Virus record (IMG/VR): IMGVR_UViG_3300046516_000972
Location: 1 to 29,372 of that record
Source: a virus
Direction: 5' to 3' (one strand)
DNA length: 29,372 bases
Shown: positions 20,719-27,046 of the stretch, piece after piece
How positions within the stretch are numbered: position 1 is the first letter of the stretch
Layout: every line of letters begins with the position of its first letter
Program-made: the position numbers and the translations under genes
Notes under the pieces: generated by a model
The model's input: the letters and a program-made list of their open reading frames with translations, nothing else
Told to the model about the DNA's origin: nothing
Databases searched by the model: none

Positions 20719-21838
20719 AGGACCCGTTCGCTAAGCGCTGTATCTGCGGCTGTTTGCGGCGTCGGGCAAGTTTCGCGGGCAAGCTAAGCGGCCGTTGGGC
20801 CGCGCGCGCGGCCTGTAATTTCACGAGCGCCGCGCGATCGACCTCCGCATGGGCGCCCATCGCATACCGCTGCGTCACGATCGAGCCCGCGACATGGCCG
20901 AGCAACCGGCCGACCGTCGCCAGGTCGTGCGTCTCGCGGTAAGTGTCGGCGCCGAGGCTGTGCCGCAGGTCGTAGAGGCGGATCGGCGTGTCGGCTCCGC
21001 ACACCTTCCGGGCCGCCCGCTTGAACGACGTCGACAACCGCTCGGCCGCGAACGGCCCCCAGGCGCCCGCGGCATCGAGCGCGACGAACGCGGCGACGCC
21101 GGCCGCGGAGAGCTCGCGCGTGTGCGCCGGCGTGCCGCCGCCCTTGTCGCGCCACGGCATCCGCACGAACGCGCCCTTGCGGTCGAACAGGTGCGCGCTT
21201 AGCTTCATCAGTTCGGCCGGCGGGATGCCGGTATGCAGGATGACGGCGACGCGCAGCCGTGCGAAGGACGGCTGCCGGATGCCTTTCGCGATCTGACGCT
21301 CGGCCGGCATCGCCTCGAGAATGCGCTCGAGCGTGGCGAAGGGCACCGAGCGATCGACGGGTCGGTAGTGATCGGGGCGCGTGGTGCCGGTCACCGGATT
21401 GTGGCCGCCGGCGTCGCCGTTCATCACGACGTAGAACGACCCGAGCGCGGTGCGTCGATGGTAGACCGTCGGCTGCGCAAGGCCCGCGGCCAGCCAGTCT
21501 TGCAGGACCGCCTCGACCTCGGCCCGCGTGACCGTATAGCGTGAGCGCGCGCCGCCGAGCGCGTCGATCCAGAGCTGCAGATGGCGCGCGCGTTCGCTCA
21601 TGGTCGGCATCGCGGCAATCTCCGGGCGTCGCAGATACGTCGCCACGTCCGCCGCGAACGAGCCGGCGGTCAGCGGGGCGCGCGCGGTCCCGGCCTGCGC
21701 ATCGCGCCAGGCGCGCATCTCGACGACGGGTGTGTCGATCGCGAACTGCTTCGATCGAAACTCGCCGTCCACGTCGATGAAGGCTTGCCAGCCATCGGCC
21801 TTGCGGCGAATTCCGATCTCTTGGCGACGGCGGGTCAT
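20717..21838 (-). CDS. int: tyrosine-recombinase integrase with altered Arg-I box
   Basis: The protein has 373 residues. Residues 8-49 are an arm-binding-type N-terminus, ~60-150 a core-binding domain, and ~165-340 the catalytic domain. Present: Lys232 (RDKGGG), YDLRH (Arg292, His293), LLGH (His315) and the nucleophile Tyr325 in TQRYAMG. The first catalytic Arg, expected in TGLRxxEL, is replaced: the box reads HTGIPPAEL with Pro206 there. I recall other annotated phage integrases with TG(L/M)P-type boxes, so it may be a real subclass. The gene ends against attP in a tRNA-Gly half, consistent with an active integrase. No strong ribosome-binding site is seen. Confidence 0.85.
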   Translation of the reverse strand: MTRRRQEIGIRRKADGWQAFIDVDGEFRSKQFAIDTPVVEMRAWRDAQAGTARAPLTAGSFAADVATYLRRPEIAAMPTMSERARHLQLWIDALGGARSRYTVTRAEVEAVLQDWLAAGLAQPTVYHRRTALGSFYVVMNGDAGGHNPVTGTTRPDHYRPVDRSVPFATLERILEAMPAERQIAKGIRQPSFARLRVAVILHTGIPPAELMKLSAHLFDRKGAFVRMPWRDKGGGTPAHTRELSAAGVAAFVALDAAGAWGPFAAERLSTSFKRAARKVCGADTPIRLYDLRHSLGADTYRETHDLATVGRLLGHVAGSIVTQRYAMGAHAEVDRAALVKLQAARAAQRPLSLPAKLARRRKQPQIQRLANGS

Positions 21839-21871
21839 TGCGCGCCTACCATCATTGCCATCGGTTTATCC

Positions 21872-21889
21872 CCTGTCTGTTTTGACAGG
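21872..21889. promoter_or_regulatory. inverted repeat upstream of integrase
   Basis: CCTGTC and GACAGG form a 6-bp stem around TGTTTT. The site is in a 167-bp, less GC-rich intergenic stretch (21839-22005) that must hold the integrase promoter. The plus strand also has TTGACA (21882-21887) and two ribosome-binding-like motifs but no convincing matching gene. Confidence 0.4.
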
Positions 21890-22005
21890 TAGGGTCAGTC
21901 TCAACGGTATGCACCATCGTGTCCTATGTAGAAAAATCCTATTGAAGGAGTTCACTCTTTCGGCGTACGTTTGACGCTTCGTCCCTAAGGAGGCGTCGGG
22001 TTCTT

Positions 22006-22257
22006 ATGGCGTCGACGACATCCGCGGCTCTTGCCAAGACACATCAGTGGATCACTGATCAGTACGACGCCCTGCGGCCCGACGGCCAGGCCGCGGTGCA
22101 CGCGCTTTTGGTGGCGTTGCCCCGCCGACCGGTTTCAGAGGTGGCGCCGGCGGCGCCTCGGCCAATGGGAGCGCGTTCGCGGTTGCGAGTAGCGCGGTGC
22201 GACCAGCCACAGTCGTCTCCGCAAATTTCCGCACGATCTGGGCGGCCTCGGGACTAA
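22006..22257 (+). CDS. possible small ORF antisense to repressor 3' end (doubtful)
   Basis: AAGGAGG lies 12 bases before the ATG, a rather long spacing. The first ~50 residues look protein-like (ALAKTHQWITDQYDALRPDGQAAVHALLVALP), but the second half resembles out-of-frame sequence and overlaps the CI-like gene on the other strand. Possibly only the N-terminal part was once a gene. The low-complexity C-terminus of the CI-like protein lies opposite this part. Confidence 0.3.
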   Translation: MASTTSAALAKTHQWITDQYDALRPDGQAAVHALLVALPRRPVSEVAPAAPRPMGARSRLRVARCDQPQSSPQISARSGRPRD

Positions 22258-22585
22258 GCGGCGTGACCCGCGATTCGAGGACGGCGTGCAGCACGTCCAC
22301 GATCGACAGGTCGAGGGCGCGCGCGCACTTCTCGAGACTATCGACCGTGCCGGCATCCCCGGCCTCGATGGCCTGCACGGTCTTGTAGGTCGGCCACCCG
22401 GCTCGTTCCACATCGATCGGTTTCTCGTGCCGGTCCAAGCGCGCCCGTTGCAACGCTACGCCGACCGCCTTCCACAACTCCGCTGGGGTCACGGCCACAT
22501 TGTAGAAAATTTCTCCTAACGATGCACGCACTGGGTCGTCTCCTTGAGTGATTGCCAGCTCAGTTGTGGAAGTAAATCCTAGCAT
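22052..22585 (-). CDS. CI-like XRE repressor
   Basis: The protein has 177 residues. Residues ~35-110 are an XRE helix-turn-helix domain (LWKAVGVALQRARLDRHEKPIDVERAGWPTYKTVQAIEAGDAGTVDSLEKCARALDLSIVDVLHAVL). The C-terminal part is helical, then Pro/Ala/Arg-rich, and has no S24 (LexA-like) protease motif, so induction would not be by RecA-type self-cleavage. It is divergent from a Cro-like gene with 50 bp between the starts, and its ATG touches the palindrome GGAATTAAATTCC. It is the likely maintenance repressor of lysogeny. AAGGA lies 10 bases before the start. Confidence 0.78.
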   Translation of the reverse strand: MLGFTSTTELAITQGDDPVRASLGEIFYNVAVTPAELWKAVGVALQRARLDRHEKPIDVERAGWPTYKTVQAIEAGDAGTVDSLEKCARALDLSIVDVLHAVLESRVTPLSPEAAQIVRKFAETTVAGRTALLATANALPLAEAPPAPPLKPVGGATPPKARAPRPGRRAAGRRTDQ

Positions 22586-22647
22586 GGAATTAAATTCCTT
22601 GACAAAGCCGGAAAGCTTTTCTATCTTTTCCGGAAATGAATTTCCGG
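22586..22647. promoter_or_regulatory. divergent CI/Cro-like control region with two palindromes
   Basis: For the plus strand TTGACA (22599-22604) and TATCTT (22622-22627) are 17 bp apart. Palindromes sit at both gene starts: GGAATTAAATTCC (22586-22598) at the repressor ATG and CCGGAAATGAATTTCCGG (22630-22647), which contains the Cro-like ATG. Both share the GGAA...TTCC arms; a further CCGGAAA half-site is in the spacer (22608-22614). Predicted +1 lies next to the ATG, so the Cro-like message is probably leaderless. Confidence 0.72.
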
Positions 22648-22851
22648 CAACTTCGGGAGCGCGCGGGCCTCACGCAGTACCGGCTCGCCAAGGTCACCGG
22701 GGTCGAACAGACCACCATCAGTCAGCTCGAGCTCGGCAAGGTGCGCGATCCGCGTTGGTCGACGATCTCTGCCCTGGCCGAGGCGCTCGATACCACGCCC
22801 GGCGTTGTTGCCCGGGCCATCGAACACACCCAGAAACGGAAGATCGCATGA
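22636..22851 (+). CDS. Cro-like XRE regulator
   Basis: The product has 71 residues, nearly all a helix-turn-helix domain: LRERAGLTQYRLAKVTGVEQTTISQLELGKVRDPRWSTISALAEALDTTPGVV. The glycine and Thr-Ile-Ser-Gln positions are classic for XRE recognition helices. It is the first gene of the rightward early operon and ends in an ATGA overlap with another DNA-binding protein. The start codon is inside an operator palindrome, so its own binding would block both transcription and start-site access. Confidence 0.85.
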   Translation: MNFRQLRERAGLTQYRLAKVTGVEQTTISQLELGKVRDPRWSTISALAEALDTTPGVVARAIEHTQKRKIA

Positions 22852-23078
22852 CTGCCGAACAGCGGTGCTACGTCGTACCGCAGATCCTTGAGCGGTTGCA
22901 GATGTCGCGACGGACGTTCGCGCGCCAGCGCAAGGCCGGCGCGCTCCCGTTCCTTGAGGAGCTGCGCCCGCGCATCGGCCGGCGCCCGCGGTACCGCGCC
23001 GACCTGATCGACCAGTACCTGGCGGGCGAGTGGGGCCGGCCGTCGCTGGTGTTCGGCCGCAAGCGCGGGGTGCGCTGA
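22848..23078 (+). CDS. excisionase/AlpA-like HTH protein
   Basis: The protein has 76 residues. VVPQILERLQMSRRTFARQRKAGALPFLEELRPRIGRRPRYRADLIDQYL has the layout of excisionase-type helix-turn-helix proteins (selection of helix with SRRTF..., then a wing with R.G..PRY...D...YL). Such proteins bend DNA for excision or regulate early genes. It follows the Cro-like gene with an ATGA overlap and overlaps the next gene by one base. Xis or early regulator cannot be told apart by sequence. Confidence 0.68.
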   Translation: MTAEQRCYVVPQILERLQMSRRTFARQRKAGALPFLEELRPRIGRRPRYRADLIDQYLAGEWGRPSLVFGRKRGVR

Positions 23079-23350
23079 TGCCCACGAGCTCGAACGTCCT
23101 CTGTGGCTGTGGCCGCTTCCTGCGCGTGAAACAGAACAGCGTGACGGTCGAGGAACAGCTCGAGGATGGATCGCCCTACAAGCTCTGGGATGCGGACCTG
23201 CTCGAGTGCGTCGAGTGCGGCGTCGAGATCATCGCGGGCTTTGGCGCGGCGCCGCTCGCCGAACACCACCAGCCGACGTACGCCGACCAGCGCGCCCGCC
23301 TGGCGCCGATCTATCCCGGCCGCTGCCGGCCCGAGCCGGAGGTCGCGTGA
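23078..23350 (+). CDS. zinc-ribbon phage protein
   Basis: This is a 90-residue protein with two Cys pairs: LCGCGRFL near the N-terminus and LECVECGVEII around residue 45, separated by a beta-rich stretch (KQNSVTVEEQLEDGSPYKLWDADL). This is a four-Cys zinc ribbon. It may bind nucleic acid. The TGATG and GTGA overlaps at its ends place it inside the coupled early operon. Confidence 0.68.
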   Translation: MPTSSNVLCGCGRFLRVKQNSVTVEEQLEDGSPYKLWDADLLECVECGVEIIAGFGAAPLAEHHQPTYADQRARLAPIYPGRCRPEPEVA

Positions 23351-23499
23351 TCGTCGCCGTCGCCGTCGCCTCGGTCGTCGCGGTCGTGCTCGTGGGCGGC
23401 GTGGCCTGGCTGATGGTGCAGGACGCGAAGGCGGACGATCGGGTGTCGATGGCGTGGCGCGACGAGCACTCGCGCGATCGGAGGGACGGCGATGGCTGA
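23347..23499 (+). CDS. 50-residue single-span membrane peptide
   Basis: GTG start in a GTGA overlap. The N-terminus is a strong membrane span (VAVAVASVVAVVLVGGVAWLMV), followed by a charged cytoplasmic-like tail (QDAKADDRVSMAWRDEHSRDRRDGDG). It contains the GGAGGG ribosome-binding site of the next gene in its coding sequence. Function unknown; small early membrane proteins in phages often interfere with host or superinfecting phage processes. Confidence 0.55.
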   Translation: MIVAVAVASVVAVVLVGGVAWLMVQDAKADDRVSMAWRDEHSRDRRDGDG

Positions 23500-23695
23500 C
23501 GACACACTGACGCCCGCGTCCGAGGCGTGCGAGCTGTGCGGCGACGCCGACGGCGCGCTGTTCCTGCACGCGCGGTGTCACCCGACCGCGCCGCTGCGCG
23601 CGCGCAAGGAGGGTGACGTGCTGATCCTGTCGTGCTATCTGCCAACGTGCGGGCGGGAAGTGGTGCGCCTGCACCTGGCGCCGGAGGGGGAGTAA
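23492..23695 (+). CDS. small Cys/His-rich protein
   Basis: The product has 67 residues with GGAGGG upstream. Metal-ligand pattern: CELCGDADGALFLHARCHPTAPL and later LSCYLPTCGREVVRLHL. The first part looks like a CxxC...HxxC finger of the type found in small phage proteins. It lies just before recT. Confidence 0.66.
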   Translation: MADDTLTPASEACELCGDADGALFLHARCHPTAPLRARKEGDVLILSCYLPTCGREVVRLHLAPEGE

Positions 23696-23697
23696 CG

Positions 23698-24594
23698 ATG
23701 GCTGAGACCCCTGAGAGGGCTGATAGGGCTGATAGGGCTGAGACCCCTGAGCGGCCCGAGACCCCGACGACCGCTCTGCAGCCGGCCGCGCCGCCTTCGA
23801 AGACGCCCGCGCGCATCGGCGTCGCGCCGACCACGCTCGACGAGGGCTGGCGCCTGGCGCAGATGATGGCGAAGTCGGACCTCGTCCCGAAGTCGTTCCG
23901 CGGCCACCCCGAAGATGTGCTCGTCGCGATTCAACTCGGCACCGAGATCGGCTTCGCGCCGGTGCAGGCGTTGCAGTCGATCGCGGTCATCAACGGCCGG
24001 CCGTCGGTCTGGGGGGATGGCTTCCTCGCGCTGATCATGGGCTCGGCGCTCTACCGCGACCACGACGAGTACTACGAGGTCGACGGCGCGCGCGTCGAGG
24101 GCCTCACCGCCGACGCGCTGAAGAAGGACACCACCGCCGCGGTCTGCACGTTCTGGCGGCGCGGCAAACCGGAGCCGGTCACGCGCCGCTTCACGGTGGG
24201 GCAGGCGAAGAAGGCGCAACTGTTCGACAAGCGCGACACGCCGTGGATCACCTATCCCGACCGGATGCTCCTGATGCGCGCGCGCTCCTGGGCGGGCCGC
24301 GATTGTTTCCCGGATCTGCTCCGCGGCATCCGCACCGCCGAGGAAGCGCTGGACGAGCGCGAGATCGTCGACGCGCCGCTCGTGCGCGAGGTCAAGCGCG
24401 TGTCGGAAACTTCCTTAGCTAAGGATCTACCGGGGAAGGATGATCGACCGACACCCGAGGGCTCAGACCAGCGTGTCGGAACCGGGGGCGATAGACTCGA
24501 GCCGCCCCCTGCTGTCGCCGAGCGCGTCGACGAGACGACTGGCGAGATCCTGCCGCCGCTGACCGCGGCCGACATTCCCTTCGGTGGCCGATGA
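23698..24594 (+). CDS. recT: RecT-family single-strand annealing protein
   Basis: The start ATG follows a GGAGGGGG ribosome-binding site; 298 residues. The RecT core is clear: LAQMMAKSDLVPKSFRGHPEDVLVAIQLGTEIGFAPVQALQSIAVINGRPSVWGDGFLALI, then TRRFTVGQAKKAQLF and YPDRMLLMRARSWAGRDCFPDLLRGI. It anneals complementary strands after end resection, most likely with the nuclease encoded 0.5 kb downstream. The N-terminal ~35 residues are a low-complexity repeat (ERADRADRAETPERPETP), and the C-terminus is acidic and Pro-rich with FGGR at the end. Confidence 0.9.
   Translation: MAETPERADRADRAETPERPETPTTALQPAAPPSKTPARIGVAPTTLDEGWRLAQMMAKSDLVPKSFRGHPEDVLVAIQLGTEIGFAPVQALQSIAVINGRPSVWGDGFLALIMGSALYRDHDEYYEVDGARVEGLTADALKKDTTAAVCTFWRRGKPEPVTRRFTVGQAKKAQLFDKRDTPWITYPDRMLLMRARSWAGRDCFPDLLRGIRTAEEALDEREIVDAPLVREVKRVSETSLAKDLPGKDDRPTPEGSDQRVGTGGDRLEPPPAVAERVDETTGEILPPLTAADIPFGGR
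23701..23751 (+). repeat. short repeat cluster at the recT 5' end
   Basis: GCTGAGACCCCTGAG occurs at 23701-23715 and 23737-23751, with two GGCTGATAG-type 9-base units between. All spacings keep the reading frame. It encodes the repetitive N-terminus of RecT and could vary by slippage. Confidence 0.7.
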
Positions 24595-24749
24595 TCGTCT
24601 CGCACTATTGCGACTGGGACGCCCCCGGTCAACGCCTCGTGCGCGCGCTCTGCGGCATCCTGATCCGCCGCCGCGAACATGTGAACCACCCGACGTGCCC
24701 CATGTGCGCGACGCTCCTCGCCGCGCGCGAGGCCGAGGTCGGGCCATGA
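24591..24749 (+). CDS. 52-residue zinc-finger-like small protein
   Basis: Starts in an ATGA overlap with recT and ends in an ATGA overlap with the next gene, which supports translation. The product holds HYCDWDAPGQRLVRALCGIL and HPTCPMCATLL, Cys/His pairs that could bind zinc. No family is known to me. Confidence 0.6.
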   Translation: MIVSHYCDWDAPGQRLVRALCGILIRRREHVNHPTCPMCATLLAAREAEVGP

Positions 24750-25147
24750 GCTTTCACGTCCCGGAACTGTCGCGCGGCGGCCCGATGACGCATCCGGCCC
24801 TCCACGGGGATCGGCATGACGGCAACAACGGCGCCTTCGATATGGAATCGCCGGCGCCGGGGTGGCGGCTCGCGTTGGTCGCGAGCGATGGTGACGGCTG
24901 GGAGCATGTCAGCGTCCACGCCTACAACACGATCCGCACGAAACAGCGCGTCCCGACCTGGGCTGAAATGTGTTTCGTCAAGCGACTCTGTTGGGACGGT
25001 GACGATGTGGTGATGCAACTGCACCCGCAGGACTCGCAGTACGTGAACTGCCATCCCTACGTGTTGCATCTCTGGCGGCCGACGACCGCCACGATTCCGA
25101 CGCCACCCGCCGAGCTGGTTGGACCCGTCGCAGGAGTCGGCCAGTGA
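24746..25147 (+). CDS. DUF7694-like phage protein
   Basis: The protein has 133 residues. It matches a widespread phage family by MSFHVPE at the start, NNGAFDMESPAPGWRLALVASDGDGWEHVSV, PTWAEMCFVKRLCWDGDDVVMQLHP and YVNCHPYVLHLWRP. I recall this family as DUF7694; its function is unknown. It sits between recT and the nuclease gene, overlapping both neighbours by 4 bases. Confidence 0.78.
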   Translation: MSFHVPELSRGGPMTHPALHGDRHDGNNGAFDMESPAPGWRLALVASDGDGWEHVSVHAYNTIRTKQRVPTWAEMCFVKRLCWDGDDVVMQLHPQDSQYVNCHPYVLHLWRPTTATIPTPPAELVGPVAGVGQ

Positions 25148-25791
25148 GCCTGACCTTCTTCGCGCCGGATCACACCTACGAGCTCGACGGCGTGCGCGTG
25201 CCCTCCGTCACGGGCGTGCTGCACCGGGCGGGGCTGATCGATTTCTCGCACGTCCCGCCGTCGATCCTCGCCTCGGCGCTCGAGCGCGGGCGCCGCGTCC
25301 ACCAGGCCATCCACTACTGGAACGAACGCGACCTCGACGTCGACGACTTCGACCGCTCGTTCCCCGAGTGCGCGCCGTACCTGCACGGCTGGATCACCTT
25401 CACCGAGCAACGCCGCTTCGTGCCGGTGCTCAACGAGTGCCGCGTCGCCTCGCGCCGCCACCGCGTCGCCGGGACCCTCGACTGTCTCGGGCTGCTCGAC
25501 GGCTCCGCGGTCCTGCTCGATTTCAAGACCGGCCGCCCGGAGGACGTCGCCGCCGATCTCCAGACCGCGGCGTATCACGCCCTGGCGGTCGAGTGGGCCG
25601 AGGAGGACGACGCCCTGGCGCGCTTCCTGGGGACGCATCCCGTCGTGCGGCGCTTCGCGGTGCAGCTCCGCAAGGATGCGACCTTCCGCGTGGAGGCCTA
25701 TGCCGACCCGCGCGATTTTCGGGACTTTCTCACGCTCGTCGCCGCGCAACAGATCGTCACGCGGCGCGGGCGCACCGAGGTCGCCGCATGA
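25144..25791 (+). CDS. PD-(D/E)XK nuclease, RecT partner (second copy)
   Basis: GTG start in a GTGA overlap; 215 residues. Motifs: TYELDGVRVPSVTGVL at the N-terminus, His53 (GRRVHQAIH), GTLD with Asp113, LDFKTG with Asp126 and Lys128, and QTAAY (Gln140-Tyr144). This is the compact RecB/Cas4-like exonuclease form. Next to recT it most likely makes the 3' single-stranded tails that RecT anneals. It shares the same motif order with the 17.3-kb nuclease but is ~70 residues shorter and clearly diverged. Confidence 0.84.
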   Translation: MSLTFFAPDHTYELDGVRVPSVTGVLHRAGLIDFSHVPPSILASALERGRRVHQAIHYWNERDLDVDDFDRSFPECAPYLHGWITFTEQRRFVPVLNECRVASRRHRVAGTLDCLGLLDGSAVLLDFKTGRPEDVAADLQTAAYHALAVEWAEEDDALARFLGTHPVVRRFAVQLRKDATFRVEAYADPRDFRDFLTLVAAQQIVTRRGRTEVAA

Positions 25792-26471
25792 AAGCCGCCG
25801 TGCTCGATTTCAATCAGCCGGACAGCGCGCGCGGCGTGGGCGGCGAGCTCGCGGCCGACACGACCACGCTCGTCACCCGCGTCGGCATCGTCCACGTCAG
25901 TGACCGTCCGTCCCTCGAGCAGGCGGTGCTCGACCGCCAGGCGATCGGGGAGTCGGTCAAGCGCGTGCAGGCGTTCTTCGAGCCGTTCAAGTCGAGCGCC
26001 TACAAGCTGCACCGGATGCTCTGTGACCGCGAGAATGAAATTCTCGGCCCCCTGCTGCGCCTCGACAAAACGATGCGCGACGGCATGTCGGCGTTCAAGG
26101 CCGCCGAAGATCGCGCGCGCCAGCAGCGCGAACGCGAGGAGAGCGATCGTCGGCGGCGCGAGGACGAGGAACGCGCCGCGCGCGAGGCTGCCGCGCTCGA
26201 GGCGTCGGGCGATCACGCCCTGGCCGCCGCGGTGGTCGACGAAGCGATCGCCGCGCCCGCGCCGGTGGTGGTGCTGCCCGACACGACCAAGGGCGTCGAG
26301 GGGCTGAAGTTCACGCGCCGCTGGCTGTGGCGCCCGCAGAACGAGGCGCTGGTGCCGCGAGAGTTTCTGTGTCTCGATGAGAAAAAAATCGGCGCCTACG
26401 TGCGGGCGATGAAGGGGAGCGGGGCGATCCCCGGTCTCGAGATCTACCACGTCGACGACCCGGTACGGTGA
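25788..26471 (+). CDS. coiled-coil protein of phage recombination modules
   Basis: Start at the ATGA overlap; 227 residues. The layout is typical of a family next to phage recombinases: an N-terminal VSDRPSLEQAVLDRQAIGESVKRVQAFFEPFKSSAYKLHRML, a long charged coiled coil (RQQREREESDRRRREDEERAAREAAALEASGDHALA), and a C-terminal beta/alpha domain (LKFTRRWLWRPQNEALVPREFLCLDEKKIGAYVRAMKGSGAIPGLEIYHV). The family has no firm function. It may regulate or bind the recombination nuclease. Confidence 0.75.
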   Translation: MKAAVLDFNQPDSARGVGGELAADTTTLVTRVGIVHVSDRPSLEQAVLDRQAIGESVKRVQAFFEPFKSSAYKLHRMLCDRENEILGPLLRLDKTMRDGMSAFKAAEDRARQQREREESDRRRREDEERAAREAAALEASGDHALAAAVVDEAIAAPAPVVVLPDTTKGVEGLKFTRRWLWRPQNEALVPREFLCLDEKKIGAYVRAMKGSGAIPGLEIYHVDDPVR

Positions 26472-26475
26472 GGGC

Positions 26476-26847
26476 ATGACACGGATGACCGGCCTCTATT
26501 GGTGGATCGATCGCTGGCGCACGAGCACCGCGTTTCGCGAGATGACGCTCGAGGAGCAGGGCGCCTATCGCAACCTGCTCGACGAGGCGAGTCTCTGCGG
26601 CGGCGCGTTGCCGGATGACGAGCGCATTCTGGCGCGGGCGTGCGGCGACGCGACCCGCTGGCCGGCGGTGCGCGAGCACGTGCTCGCGAAGTTCACGCGC
26701 ACGGCGACGGGCTGGCACAACGAGACGCTCGATGCCGTGCTCCGCGAGTCGCGCCTCCGCGCGAAGAAGCAACGGCGCTACCGGACCGGACAGGGTAACG
26801 ACCACGGTAACGGACGCCGTAACGCACGGAGTAACGGGCGGGGGTAA
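26476..26847 (+). CDS. DUF1376 protein, frame broken in a 12-bp repeat array
   Basis: 123 residues in the reading frame given. The DUF1376 domain is clear: GLYWWIDRWRTSTAFREMTLEEQGAYRNLLDEASLCGGALPDDERILARACGD, then FTRTATGWHNETLDAVLRESRLRAKK. These phage proteins sit where replication initiators or helicase loaders usually are, and commonly end in Asn-rich repeats plus a variable tail. Here the repeats begin (GNDHGNGRRNARSNGRG) and the frame stops at TAA right after GGGGG. One base less would continue the same repeat for eight units and end at 27046 in an ATGA overlap with the next gene. GAGGG precedes the ATG. Confidence 0.8.
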   Translation: MTRMTGLYWWIDRWRTSTAFREMTLEEQGAYRNLLDEASLCGGALPDDERILARACGDATRWPAVREHVLAKFTRTATGWHNETLDAVLRESRLRAKKQRRYRTGQGNDHGNGRRNARSNGRG

Positions 26848-26939
26848 CGCGCGCGGTAACGCGCTGAGTAACGCATGGAGTCACGCCATGGATAACGACG
26901 TGGGTAACGGCAGCGGTAACGACCACCGTAACGAGAGGG
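26795..26939 (+). repeat. 12 tandem units of 12 bp (GTAACG-N6), one unit 13 bp
   Basis: Units begin at 26795, 26807, 26819, 26831, 26844, 26856, 26868, 26880, 26892, 26904, 26916 and 26928. All are 12 bp except the fourth (26831-26843), which has one extra G in a run of five. Units 8 and 9 have degenerate starts (GTCACG, ATAACG). The unit encodes x-Asn-x-x. The 12-bp period and variable last six bases indicate coding selection rather than plain iterons. Confidence 0.88.
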
Positions 26940-27046
26940 CACCTCTGGATCTGGATCTGGATCGTACGTACGAAAAACAAGAACAGGGCGGCGCCCGTAG
27001 GGCGAGCCGCCCTAGTTCGTGGATGGGCCTGTGGTACTTCGTATGA
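26844..27046 (+). other. out-of-frame 3' extension of the DUF1376 gene
   Basis: In the +1 frame the Asn repeats continue (GNARGNALSNAWSHAMDNDV...GNDHRNER), followed by PLDLDLDRTYEKQEQGG and a tail ending WMGLWYFV. The stop overlaps the next ATG as ATGA, the standard junction here. This strongly suggests that it belongs to the same protein, by true frameshifting, a variable G run, or a sequencing error. Confidence 0.68.

Noticed and set aside
20665-20760. Complete tRNA-Gly gene
   Set aside because: Only the anticodon loop to CCA end is present; the 5' side is integrase coding sequence, so it is an att site, not a tRNA gene.
22042-22065. Overlapping small palindromes (CAGTG-GAT-CACTG, ACTGATCAGT) as a terminator or operator
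   Set aside because: They are short, lie inside the overlap of two frames, and have neither a U-tract nor a promoter nearby.
26795-26939. CRISPR array or pure replication iterons
   Set aside because: Units are 12 bp with no spacers, and the strict multiple-of-three period with a constant Asn codon indicates a coding repeat.
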